From NCBI GenBank assembly GCA_963717125.1, contig CAVQVG010000003.1, forward strand, positions 62,001-126,000: 64,000 nt of DNA, in the 5' to 3' direction. A model generated the notes under the pieces. That model had not been told where the DNA came from. It was given only the letters and a program-made list of their open reading frames with translations, and ran no database searches. Of the stretch, positions 35,608-44,473 are shown piece by piece. The position numbers were made by a program, and so were the translations under genes. Source of the DNA: RYN-230 sp963717125 (GTDB lineage: Bacteria > Actinomycetota > Actinomycetes > Streptosporangiales > Streptosporangiaceae). Numbering within the stretch: the first letter of the stretch is position 1; each line of letters opens with the position of its first letter.

Positions 35608-35952
35608 TTGACGGCACGCGGCAGGTCAACCGATCAGCTGTCTGACTTTGACATGCGGCAGATGCTCTTGCTGGAAGAAGGGCTCGCGTGTCATCAGGCG
35701 GCGCTGGGCAAGACTGATGCGCTCTGGCGAGCGGTAGGTGAGATACCGCTGGTCTTCGACTTGCCAGCGCTGGATGCCGATGCCCGCGCCGGAAACCCGA
35801 CGCTGCCGTCCACTCTCGCAATGGTGCTGAGCTGGGTGTCGCAGCGCGGTGACTGGCCGGACCGGCGGAGGGCGTTCACCGGCCCGGTCCGCGATGCCCA
35901 TGTCGCCGAGGCTTGTCAGCGCACCGCTGGACAGCCCGGAGGCATGTCGTGA
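35608..35952 (+). CDS. Small hypothetical protein (about 114 aa)
   Basis: The TTG start at 35608 follows AGGCGGAGG at 5 bp spacing. A helical N-terminal half reads STDQLSDFDMRQMLLLEEGL and ALGKTDALWRAVGEIPLVFD. The stop overlaps the next gene start (GTGA), so the two are translated together. No recognised family; possibly an antitoxin-like or adaptor subunit for the following protein. Confidence 0.5.
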   Translation: MTARGRSTDQLSDFDMRQMLLLEEGLACHQAALGKTDALWRAVGEIPLVFDLPALDADARAGNPTLPSTLAMVLSWVSQRGDWPDRRRAFTGPVRDAHVAEACQRTAGQPGGMS

Positions 35953-36758
35953 GCCGGGCACGGCGCGGGATGGGCCAGGATGAGAGGTTCGCGATCACTG
36001 TCGCTGGGCGGGTGCTCGGCACAGACGTCAGGGAGCATGACATTGACGGGCGCCAGCATGCGGTAGACGCGATCGTGCACTACCGCGATGGGCGCACGGC
36101 GGCTCTGGAGGTGTCCTCGGTCCGAGCGGAGAAAGACGCCGGGATCACGGGCTTCATCGCCGAGCGCGGGGCGAGCAGGACGGTAACCGGCCTGCGGCGC
36201 AACTGGCTGGTTGAGGTTCCGCAAGATTTCCATCCCGCTGATGTGCGCAAGGTCGAGGACGCGTTGCGCGCATGCGAGGAGCACGGAATGCACCGCCTCC
36301 AGGACCTCGCTGGGCACGACCGCGCAGTGAGGGAGATGCTTGACGGCGGACTTCGCGGCCACGCGGCTGATGGCCCTGGCGATGCGCAGGACACAAGCGG
36401 TTCGCGGGTCTATCTCATGCTTCGCCCGCTGGGCGGCTTTACGGGACGAGGGCTGGAGGCGCTGCCCGGTGAGCTGGCAGACGTGCTAGAGACCGGGCTG
36501 ATGCGAGCCAAGCTCGCTGCCAGCGGCCTGGCCGAGCGTCACCTCGTGCTGCTGGTGTGGCCGGGCGCGTTCAGCTTCCCGGTGTTTGATGGCCTGGCAT
36601 TCGGCGGGGCCCTTCCCGTGCAACCGCCTTGCCTGCCGTCTGGCCTCACCCACCTCTGGCTGATCACCGGATTTCGAGCTGGCGGCGCGGTGCGCGGCAT
36701 AGCGGGCGCCGGGTGGACCCGCGACCACCCCTACGACGAGACGCCAGTACCGGCATAG
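35949..36758 (+). CDS. Hypothetical protein, possible restriction-fold nuclease (269 aa)
   Basis: Starts GTG 35949, overlapping the preceding small gene by 4 bp. The N-terminal strand pair HAVDAIVHYRDGRTAALEVS has the D-x(n)-E-x-S spacing of restriction-endonuclease folds, though the usual Lys is Ser. A helical middle follows (DFHPADVRKVEDALRACEEH). The C-terminal beta-rich part (SRVYLMLRPLGGFTGRGLEA, HLVLLVWPGAFSFPVFDGLA) is unfamiliar. The pair lies inside the defence island between a membrane protein and the Argonaute locus. Function is unknown. Confidence 0.55.
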   Translation: MSRARRGMGQDERFAITVAGRVLGTDVREHDIDGRQHAVDAIVHYRDGRTAALEVSSVRAEKDAGITGFIAERGASRTVTGLRRNWLVEVPQDFHPADVRKVEDALRACEEHGMHRLQDLAGHDRAVREMLDGGLRGHAADGPGDAQDTSGSRVYLMLRPLGGFTGRGLEALPGELADVLETGLMRAKLAASGLAERHLVLLVWPGAFSFPVFDGLAFGGALPVQPPCLPSGLTHLWLITGFRAGGAVRGIAGAGWTRDHPYDETPVPA

Positions 36759-36780
36759 ATAACCCCTGGCTGGCCCTGGT

Positions 36781-37135
36781 CCCGGCCTCCGCGGCCGCCT
36801 CGCGGCCCTCCCGGACCACCAGCACCTCTACATCAACACGCTCGGCCCCTACCGAAACCGCAAATCCGTCGGCCTATTCGACTAGCCGGACAGCCCTCAG
36901 GATCAGCTTGCGGGGTGCGTACTGGGCGGCCTGATCGCGGAGTGGATCGTGCTCGCCGCCGGGCTGCAGCTGGCCGACCTCGCGCTGCCGGCGGAGTATC
37001 TCTTCGACTACGTGCTGGCCCCGAGCTGGGAGATCGAGCTGCCCGAGGAGGCGGTGCTGGCCAGCCTGGGCTGCAGGAAACCGCTGGCGGTGGCGGACCT
37101 ACGGGAGGGCGAGCGGGTGCCCGACCTGGAGTCCG
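36781..37135 (+). other. Unrecognised gene remnants
   Basis: Two short conserved-looking pieces in plus-strand frames. One ends LPDHQHLYINTLGPYRNRKS with a stop at 36895. The other is a membrane-like piece, GLIAEWIVLAAGLQLADLAL then PAEYLFDYVLA. Neither has a start. Both look like ends of deleted genes beside the arsenic remnant. Confidence 0.35.
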
Positions 37136-37806
37136 GTGGTGGATCGACGTGCTGCTGTCGGCCCGGCGGGTCGGCGCATCCGGGCCGGCCAGGCTGCCTG
37201 GCCGACAGGCGCGTGGATCGGCACGGCGTACTGGTTCACCTCCTCCACCGCCTTCGCCAACCCGGCCGTTACCATCGGCCGGACCCCGACCAGCACCTAC
37301 GCCGGGATCGCGCCGGCCTCGGCCCCGGCGTTCGTCGCGGCCGAGATCCTCGGCGGCGCGCTTGGCACGGCGGTGGCCGTAATCATCAACCCGGTGCAGC
37401 CGCACCAGATCACCCGAGCCAGCCAGGCTGGCCGGCTGATCAGGAAAGGACATCCGTATGGTGAGGTGCCGCAGGCGCTGTTCGTGTGCACCCACAACGC
37501 GGGCCGGTCCCAGCTGGCCGCCGCGCTGCTCGACCAGCACGCGGCCGGGCGGGCCCAGGTCACCTCGGCCGGCTCACAGCCGCCAGCGAGCTCAACCCAG
37601 ACGTGGTCCAGGCCATGGCCGAGATTGGCCTGGACATCTCCGCTGAGTTTCCCAGGCCGCTGACCGCCGGGAAGGTGCAGGCCGCCGACATCGTGATCAC
37701 CCGGGGCTGCGGCGACGCCTGACCAGCTCGGCCGGGCTCAGCATCGAGCAGATCCGGCCCATCGCGACGAGATCGCCGCACGCGTGCGCGCACTGCTAAT
37801 TAGATG
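37136..37806 (+). pseudogene. Aquaporin-arsenate reductase fusion remnant
   Basis: An aquaporin C-terminal part (AYWFTSSTAFANPAVTIGRT with the second NPA box; AFVAAEILGGALGTAVAVII) continues through a linker. It runs into a low-molecular-weight-phosphatase-type arsenate reductase (ALFVCTHNAGRSQLAAALLD, motif C-x5-R). The ArsC frame slips near 37.58 kb (ELNPDVVQAMAEIGLDISAE, DIVITRGCGDA) and its last helix (DEIAARVRALL) is in a third frame. MIP-ArsC fusions export arsenite after reducing arsenate; this one has lost its N-terminal half and is dead. Confidence 0.65.
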
Positions 37807-37990
37807 AGCTAGACCGGTGAGACTGACCCCGGGACCGGCCGGGCAGATGGCCTGGTCACCGGGTACCGGCAGGGGCCGCGTGTGTCCTGGCCGTACAGGC
37901 ACGAGGTTATGCAGCACCGAACCGGTAGCCGCAGGAGCGCCACCAGAACTCGCTCGCTCCGCGATGCGCTCGGGGATATCCTCACCTGTC

Positions 37991-39874
37991 GTGACTGACC
38001 AGCCACCGATGATCATGGGCCCGCTGCTCGTGGCTACGTCTGCGGCCCCGGCAGCGAGGACCACGCCTTCCGGGCTAGCCATACCGGACCTGTCGTGGAC
38101 CGCCGCGCTCTTCGGCCTTCTACCAGTCCGCGATGGGTGGCTAGACAACGGAACCGGCGCGTACTTGACCGCAAGCGAGTACCTCGCCCAGTTCGAGCTC
38201 GCGTATGGCCATGACTTCGATCCTTCAGCCTGGGCGGACGTCCTGCTGCGGCTGCATCCCAGGGAGCTGTATGTCCAGGTCCTGGCAGCGCTGAACCGCG
38301 CTGCGCGCTTCAGGGATCCTGTCTTCGAGTACCAGGAGCGGTTCCTCCGGAGGCTGGGACCGGGACTGCGGATCGTGGTGGCGTCGGTCCTGGCTGGCGG
38401 GGTGGATGGAAAACCGCGGTGGTTTCTGGCCCGCCAGCCGACGCTGCGTGCAATGCGGATGGTCCTGGCCGGGGCACCCGCGGCGGAGGAGCCCGATCAG
38501 CGCATCGCGGCGTTGCTCGCAGGTATCGACGCTGAGACGGCGGCGATGATGCTGGTGCACCTGACCGCGGACGTGCTGCACCGCCAGCAGCCCGAGGGCG
38601 AAGCACGCTTTGGCGGCACGAGCGAGAACCTTGCGATCGAGATCATCTGCAACCAGATCTTCAACGAGCCCCACGACGTCGGCGGCATGATCAGCCGGAC
38701 CTGGGCACTGTGGACCCGTCACGCCGCCAGCCTGCGGCGGGCGACGCTCGATAAGACGGCCCTCGACTTGCTCAAGGACGCGACCGGACTTGAGCTGGCC
38801 CAGCTGCTCGCCCTGGGTTTCGCCTGCTGGGCGATGACGATGCACGACCGCGTCAACGGCCCGGTCCGGATCAATCCGTTCACGCTGGTGAAGCTGCCCC
38901 GGGAGACAGTCGAGCGCTTCCTCGCGCTGTTCGCCACCACTCTTGAGGAACTCGCGTCGGAGCTGGCGGCGTGCGCGCTGCCGTGGCAGACGCTTCCGCT
39001 CCAGACCCGACCGCTGCTGCGCATCGGCGACGACGTGGTGGTGCTCGACGAGCCGTTCCTGCTAGAGGCGGTCACGACCGGGCTGTACTGGCGCGTGTCC
39101 GACCACGTCCGCAAGGACGACCCAGAGGCATGGAAGCCCTGGTCGGTCGCATATGCGGAGATGGTCGAGGCGCTCGCCGAGGAGCTGGTCGAGGCGCTCG
39201 CGCCAGTCCTCCTCGACGGATCGAGCGCGTTCTTCACCGAGGAAGACATCAAGACGGCCTTCGCGACCAGGAAGGAGACGCCGCCGAACATCGACGCCGG
39301 CGTCAACTTCGGCATGGGCGTGACCCTGTTCGAGATCGTCAACAAGCACATGAGCCTGCAGGCTCGCTCAGGTGACATGGCAGCCTTCAAGACCGACGTC
39401 AACCAGGCCGTCATCACGAAGGCCGGGCAGCTAGACGGGACCGCCGCGCTCCTCCGGCGTGATCCCCAGCCGCCTGCCTCCCCCCTGAACAAGCCGGCCG
39501 GCACGGTGTTCCCGATCGTCGTGTGCGGTAACCACTTCCCCGTGAACCCGGTAACCAGGAACTACGTGGAGGGGCTCCTCCGGGGCAAGGGCATGCTGCA
39601 GGCACCCGGCACCAAGCCCCTCGCCGTCATCGACCTGGACGAACTCGAGAGCTGCGTGTCGCTGGCCAAGGCAGGCGTCCTGCTGCCAGATCTCCTCGCC
39701 GGCTGGCTGTCCGACGTGTCGTACAGAAAGGGGTCCCTCACGCTCTATCTGTGGGCCAAGTACGGCGGGATCCGGCTGGAGCGGCCTTCTCACGTCGCGG
39801 TCAGCCTGCGCGAGGCGATGGACGCCATCCTGCCTCTGCTGGACATCAGGCAAGATGGCGACCAGCAGGATTAA
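37991..39874 (+). CDS. Unknown 627-aa partner of the Argonaute-like gene
   Basis: The GTG start at 37991 follows a GATATCC box by about 10 bp (leaderless). No family is certain. About residues 1-330 are helical (YLAQFELAYGHDFDPSAWAD, MMLVHLTADVLHRQQPEGEA). A C-terminal region around residues 420-560 has the order of a restriction-like nuclease core: NIDAGVNFGMGVTLFEIVNK, DMAAFKTDVNQAVITKAGQL, then FPIVVCGNHFPVNP. The acidic/Lys triad is degenerate (EIV in place of ExK). It overlaps the Piwi gene by 20 bp, as effector subunits of short Argonautes do. It may fill the role of an APAZ/effector protein; this is inference. Confidence 0.6.
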   Translation: MTDQPPMIMGPLLVATSAAPAARTTPSGLAIPDLSWTAALFGLLPVRDGWLDNGTGAYLTASEYLAQFELAYGHDFDPSAWADVLLRLHPRELYVQVLAALNRAARFRDPVFEYQERFLRRLGPGLRIVVASVLAGGVDGKPRWFLARQPTLRAMRMVLAGAPAAEEPDQRIAALLAGIDAETAAMMLVHLTADVLHRQQPEGEARFGGTSENLAIEIICNQIFNEPHDVGGMISRTWALWTRHAASLRRATLDKTALDLLKDATGLELAQLLALGFACWAMTMHDRVNGPVRINPFTLVKLPRETVERFLALFATTLEELASELAACALPWQTLPLQTRPLLRIGDDVVVLDEPFLLEAVTTGLYWRVSDHVRKDDPEAWKPWSVAYAEMVEALAEELVEALAPVLLDGSSAFFTEEDIKTAFATRKETPPNIDAGVNFGMGVTLFEIVNKHMSLQARSGDMAAFKTDVNQAVITKAGQLDGTAALLRRDPQPPASPLNKPAGTVFPIVVCGNHFPVNPVTRNYVEGLLRGKGMLQAPGTKPLAVIDLDELESCVSLAKAGVLLPDLLAGWLSDVSYRKGSLTLYLWAKYGGIRLERPSHVAVSLREAMDAILPLLDIRQDGDQQD

Positions 39875-41071
39875 GCCTGCCACGTCGTCACCCTCTCCAG
39901 CCCATGACGCCGCATCCGCGTGCTCGCCGGGCCCATGCCGCATCCCCGTTGGCGTTGACGGTGTTCCCGGTCCGCTGCGTGATGTCGAGCCGCAAGAAGC
40001 GGTCCGTGCAGCCGTCGAGTTGTACGCCGCCGAACTTGAGCTGCTTGACGAGGAACCCGGCTGCAACGTCGTGATCATCGCCCGCCCCGAGACACTGCCT
40101 GAGGCAGCCGAACCCGAGGTCGATCCCACCGCCCCGTGGAAGAAACTGCCGCCGGAAGAGCCAGCGGACGACTTCCGGGCGCTGCTCAAGGCCATGGCCA
40201 TGCACTACAGCCGGCCCATCCAGATCATCCGCCGCACCACCTGGGACCCGGCTTTCACGCCAGCAGGCCACGACAAGCCCGTCTGCAAGACGAGGCCACC
40301 CGGGCCTGGAACCTGGACACCGCCCTGTACTACAAGGCTGGCGGCGTGCCCTGGCGCCTGCCGCGCGATCCCGCCAGCCTCGACAACTGCTACGTCGGGA
40401 TCACCTTCTACCGCAGCACCGACCACCAGACTCTGCAGACCAGCGTCGCCCAGGTCTTCGACCAGCTCGGCGACGGCGTCATCGTCCGCGGCGCGCCCGC
40501 AAAGGTCTCCCGAAACGACCGGCAGCCCCACCTCACCTCCAGCGACGCGGAAACCCTGCTCGCCGACGCGCTGCGCCGGTTCCGCAGCGAGCACCGCCAC
40601 CTGCCCGCCCGCGTCGTGCTGCACAAGACCTCGTCCTACACCAGCGACGAACTTGCCGGCTTCCGCGCCGCCGCCGGCACCGCCGACGTCGGCATACTGG
40701 AAATGCTATGGCTGCAGGCCGACGACCCGGTGCGCCTCTTCCGCTCCGCCGCGCACCCCCCGCTGCGCGGAACCCTGCTCAGCGTCGATGACCAGCGGCA
40801 CCTCCTGTACACCCGCGGCAGCGTCCCGTTCTACGGCACCCACCCCGGCAGGTACATCCCCTCCCAGCTGCCGTTCCGCCTCGTCGAGACCGAATCCAGC
40901 CCTGAGTACCTCGCCGACGAGCTGCTCGCTCTGACCAAGATGAACTGGAACCAAACCCAGCTCGACGGCCGCCAGCCAATCACCATCCGCACCGCCGACC
41001 GGGTCGGGGAAATCCTTCGCCACCTCGGCCCCCACGACCGCCCGCAAGCCCGCTACGCCTACTACATGTGA
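39855..41071 (+). pseudogene. Piwi/Argonaute-family protein, catalytic residues absent, one frameshift
   Basis: The C-terminal 260 residues are a PIWI domain: NCYVGITFYRSTDHQTLQTS, VIVRGAPAKVSRNDRQPHL, ARVVLHKTSSYTSDELAGF, RGTLLSVDDQRHLLYTRGSV, ALTKMNWNQTQLDGRQPIT. The first catalytic Asp position is Thr (VGITF) and the HKD-type Asp is absent (HKTS), so slicing is unlikely. The N-terminal 130 residues are MID-like (NVVIIARPETLPEAA, SRPIQIIRRTTWDPAF). The frame slips once near 40.28 kb, just before QDEATRAWNLDTALYY; otherwise the gene is full for a short Argonaute lacking PAZ. It overlaps the 627-aa gene, and an HNH-STAND gene follows after 60 bp. Confidence 0.75.
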
Positions 41072-41131
41072 CCCTGCCGACCGGTTCGGCGCAGCACGGA
41101 TGTCGGCCCTGGCCGGTACCCTGCGGCCGAG

Positions 41132-44100
41132 GTGGTAGAGGTGACGGTTCCTGTCGCAGAGCAGCGCAAGCTGCTTCAGCGCTCGGGCGGGGTGTGCGCG
41201 TTTCCGCGTTGCCGCAGGCAGCTGACCGTTGATGCCAGCGCCGCGGACCCCGGCGTCTCTCTCGGCGAGGTAGCCCACATCGTCGCCGAGCGGCCCGGCG
41301 GCCCGCGTGGCTCGTCCCCGCTCACGGCCGAGGAACGCAGCAGGTGCGAAAACCTGATCTTGCTATGCGCCCATCATCACCAGCTCATCGACTCCCAGCC
41401 CGATACCTGGACGGTTGCGCGGCTGACTGTCATGAAGCAGCTGCATGAACGCTGGGTGTGCCGGCGGCTTGACGCCATCGACCCAGTGACGGGAGACCGC
41501 CCAGCGGGAGCTGATGCCGAGGGTGACGAGTTCATTTCCTGGTTCCTCGGCGTCGGCGACCTGCCGCGAGCCGATGCCGCGATCGACCGGGCGCTGCTCG
41601 GTATCCACGCCTCGCTCCCCCTGCCGTCGGGTGCCTCGGCCGGGCTCTCCGCCCAGCTGCCGACCTACGTGCCGCGGGACCTGGACGAGGAACTGCGCAG
41701 CGCGCTCAAGGAGCACAGCAGCCATGGCGGTTTCCTGCTGCTGGCGGGGGAGGCGGCGTCAGGCAAGACCCGGTGTGCCTACGAGGCGGTGCGGGCGACG
41801 CTTCCGGACTGGAGGATGCTGCTGCCACCGTCGGCCCGTGATCTGGCCGCCCTGGTTATTGCAGGAATACCGCTCGGGCGCACGATCATCTGGCTGGACG
41901 ATGTTATGCGCTTCCTTGGCCCGGGCCCGCTGACAGCCCGCACCGTACGCAGGCTGCTGGCGGACTGGACCGAGCCGGTAATCCTGATCGGCACGATCTG
42001 GCCGACTGACTATGACCGCCTGCTGGACCCGGCGGGCCAGAGCGACAAACGCGAACTCAACCCGGAGCCGCGGGAGATCTTGCGCCTGGCCCACCGCTTC
42101 GAGGTTGCCGGACAATTCTCCGCCGCCGAATGGTCCCGGTCCCTCAAGATCGCTGATACAGACCCGCGCATCCGCGAAGCAGTCGCGCACGCCGAAGCCG
42201 CCGCCGTGCCGTCCACGCTGGCGTGCGCACCGGACCTGATCAGGCGCTGGGAGCAGCCCAGCGATCCGGCCGGCGCCGCAGTCATCTCAGCCGCAGTAGA
42301 GGCGTGCTTGTGCGGCCATCCGGCGGTTATCGGCCCTGATCTGCTGCAGCGCCTGGCCGAGGAATACCTGACCAGCGCGCAGAAAGCTACCGTCACGCCC
42401 GACTGGTTCACCACGGCGATTGCCTGGGCCTGCCGCCCCGTGCGCGGCACCGTCGCACCGCTGGTCCCCTCGGCACGCCGCATCGGCGAACTGGACGGGT
42501 ACGCAGTGTCCGACATCCTGGTGCATCGCGGCGCCCGCCGATTCGCGGCACAGCAGGCCCTGCCCACCGCGCCCTGGGACATCCTCGCCGATTACGCCGA
42601 CATCGATGCCTGCGGAGACGTCGGCCTGCGCGCAATGTATTACGGCCAGACATCGCATGCTATCCACGCGCTGCGGCGGCGTGCTGACACTGGCGACACC
42701 GAGACAATGGTCACCCTCGGCATGACATATCTGGACGAGGGTGATCTCGGCAGCGCTCAGGCGTGGTACGAGAAGGCAGCAGAGGCCGGGAACGGTATGG
42801 CAATGGCGCTGCTGGGAGTAGTCGTCGGCAAGCTGGGAGATAACAAGGCTGCGCGCCTGTGGCTGCAGCGCGGCGCAGAGGCCGGTAACACAGCGGCAAT
42901 GGTCGGGATCGGTAGTGAGCTGGAGAAAGACGGCGAGATTGCCGCCGCCCGCGCCTGGTACGAGAAATCCACCGAGGCTGGCGACGATGGCCAGGGCATG
43001 CTCTTCCTCGGCTGCCTGCTACGTGACCAGGGCGACCTGCAGGCTGCCCGTGACTGCTTCCGGCAGGCACTCGAAGCCGGGCGCGCCTTCGCGGATGAAC
43101 TCCTCCCGTTCATGCCGGTCCCCGGTGGCGTGACTGGCTATGCCTCACGCAGGTACATGCATGACGTGACGCAGACCTACGCTCAAGCCGCTTTGTGCCT
43201 CGGCGAGCTTTGCGCGGTGATGGGTGAGACCACCGAAGCACGCGCATACCTGGAAGAGGCGGCGAACCTGGGGCACGTGCGCGCGGTCATGATGCTCGGA
43301 TCCATGCTGTGGGAGGCCGGAGAGGCTGACCCCGCCCTGACGTGGTTTCGGGTGGCTGCCGAGGCCGGCGAGCCTGACGCAGCGTTCTACCTGGGCATGA
43401 TCCTCGATGACCGGGGCGACGTCGAGGCCGGGGCCTGGCTGGAGCGGGCTGCTGCAAGTGGTGCAGCCCTCGCGATGGGCCGCTACGCGATCTACCTTCA
43501 CAACCACGGCGATGCCGATGGCGCGCGCGAATGGGGAACCAGGGCACGCGATGCCGGTGATCCATTAGTCGGGGTGCTGCTCGCGCAACGGGAAGGGCAA
43601 CGCGTTCCGCCAGCCATTCCGGTCAGCCCAATTGATCTTGATTATGCGTATGACAGTAAGGACGCCGATCCTGGGAAGATCAGCTGGACACCGCTACGGC
43701 ACACGTGCGATTGCGTGGCGGACTGGGGCTGGGATGCCGCACATGCGGACCCCCTGAACTTCAGCCGCTGGTGCATGGGCGCCGTCGATGACGTCTGCCC
43801 CTGGCATGCCATTGATCCCGCCGGGTCTATCAGCTCGCCGAGAACTCCATTGCTAGTCGGAGATCCGGGTGCCGGGCCGGCCTTCTACGCTCGCGAGGCA
43901 ACCGGCGAGGACGCCGAGCTGGGACGAACCCTTGCGGCAGAGCTGGCAGAACTCGCGTCGCTTATCGCAGTCGCAGATGCCGACGCAATACTCGCCATGA
44001 TTCCGCCGTCCTACCGGGAATGGGCGAGCAGCCAAGGCTACGATGCCGTGGAGGCGTGGCTGGACATGCGGCTGACCGATATTGTCCTCAACCGGGGACA

Positions 44101-44143
44101 CTCGATCACGCCTGACCTGCTCCAGCACCTCGATCGTAGCTAG
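41132..44143 (+). CDS. HNH nuclease-STAND NTPase-Sel1 repeat protein (1003 aa)
   Basis: Domains in order: an HNH endonuclease with zinc ligands (residues 1-115; CAFPRC at 22-27, VAHIVAERPGG near 50, RCENLILLCAHHHQLID at 71-87); a STAND-type P-loop NTPase (about 175-500; Walker A GEAASGKT at 206-213, Walker B TIIWLDD at 251-257); Sel1/TPR-like repeats (about 519-812; YLDEGDLGSAQAWYEKAAEA and six or more relatives); and a unique C-terminal domain (813-1003; HTCDCVADWGWDAAHADPL). This effector-switch-sensor order is that of Avs-type antiviral STAND proteins: repeats bind a phage protein, the ATPase oligomerises, the nuclease fires. GTG 41132 or 41141 is the start. Confidence 0.8.
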   Translation: MVEVTVPVAEQRKLLQRSGGVCAFPRCRRQLTVDASAADPGVSLGEVAHIVAERPGGPRGSSPLTAEERSRCENLILLCAHHHQLIDSQPDTWTVARLTVMKQLHERWVCRRLDAIDPVTGDRPAGADAEGDEFISWFLGVGDLPRADAAIDRALLGIHASLPLPSGASAGLSAQLPTYVPRDLDEELRSALKEHSSHGGFLLLAGEAASGKTRCAYEAVRATLPDWRMLLPPSARDLAALVIAGIPLGRTIIWLDDVMRFLGPGPLTARTVRRLLADWTEPVILIGTIWPTDYDRLLDPAGQSDKRELNPEPREILRLAHRFEVAGQFSAAEWSRSLKIADTDPRIREAVAHAEAAAVPSTLACAPDLIRRWEQPSDPAGAAVISAAVEACLCGHPAVIGPDLLQRLAEEYLTSAQKATVTPDWFTTAIAWACRPVRGTVAPLVPSARRIGELDGYAVSDILVHRGARRFAAQQALPTAPWDILADYADIDACGDVGLRAMYYGQTSHAIHALRRRADTGDTETMVTLGMTYLDEGDLGSAQAWYEKAAEAGNGMAMALLGVVVGKLGDNKAARLWLQRGAEAGNTAAMVGIGSELEKDGEIAAARAWYEKSTEAGDDGQGMLFLGCLLRDQGDLQAARDCFRQALEAGRAFADELLPFMPVPGGVTGYASRRYMHDVTQTYAQAALCLGELCAVMGETTEARAYLEEAANLGHVRAVMMLGSMLWEAGEADPALTWFRVAAEAGEPDAAFYLGMILDDRGDVEAGAWLERAAASGAALAMGRYAIYLHNHGDADGAREWGTRARDAGDPLVGVLLAQREGQRVPPAIPVSPIDLDYAYDSKDADPGKISWTPLRHTCDCVADWGWDAAHADPLNFSRWCMGAVDDVCPWHAIDPAGSISSPRTPLLVGDPGAGPAFYAREATGEDAELGRTLAAELAELASLIAVADADAILAMIPPSYREWASSQGYDAVEAWLDMRLTDIVLNRGHSITPDLLQHLDRS

Positions 44144-44473
44144 CGGCCTGAAGAACGCGGCGGCGCCCACCGGCCGGGGACGCAGACGTAAACGGTCGAA
44201 CTGACGCCCAAATCCAACGCCCAGTGGTTGAGATGTCACCGGAGAGATGAGCGGTTACACAACGGCCCAGGAGAGCAGCACACTGACGGCCACAGCCTCT
44301 GACGGTTACTGACTGCCGTCTTGCCATAGCTTGATTTCACTTCCTAGGACGTGCGTTATACCAGCTGCCAGGCATATTACTGATGTCTCCCGTCAACGCC
44401 TCATCGAGGGGCTTACCGAGATGAGGACCGACTGGAGCGGCACGCTGAACGACGCCCATTAAACGGCAACGAC
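44144..44473. other. Intergenic region between convergent defence genes
   Basis: About 330 bases, less GC-rich than the flanks. It holds a CTCATCGA / CGAGATGAG imperfect hairpin at about 44401-44427, possibly the terminator shared by the convergent HNH-STAND and gajB genes. No gene is supportable. Confidence 0.4.
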
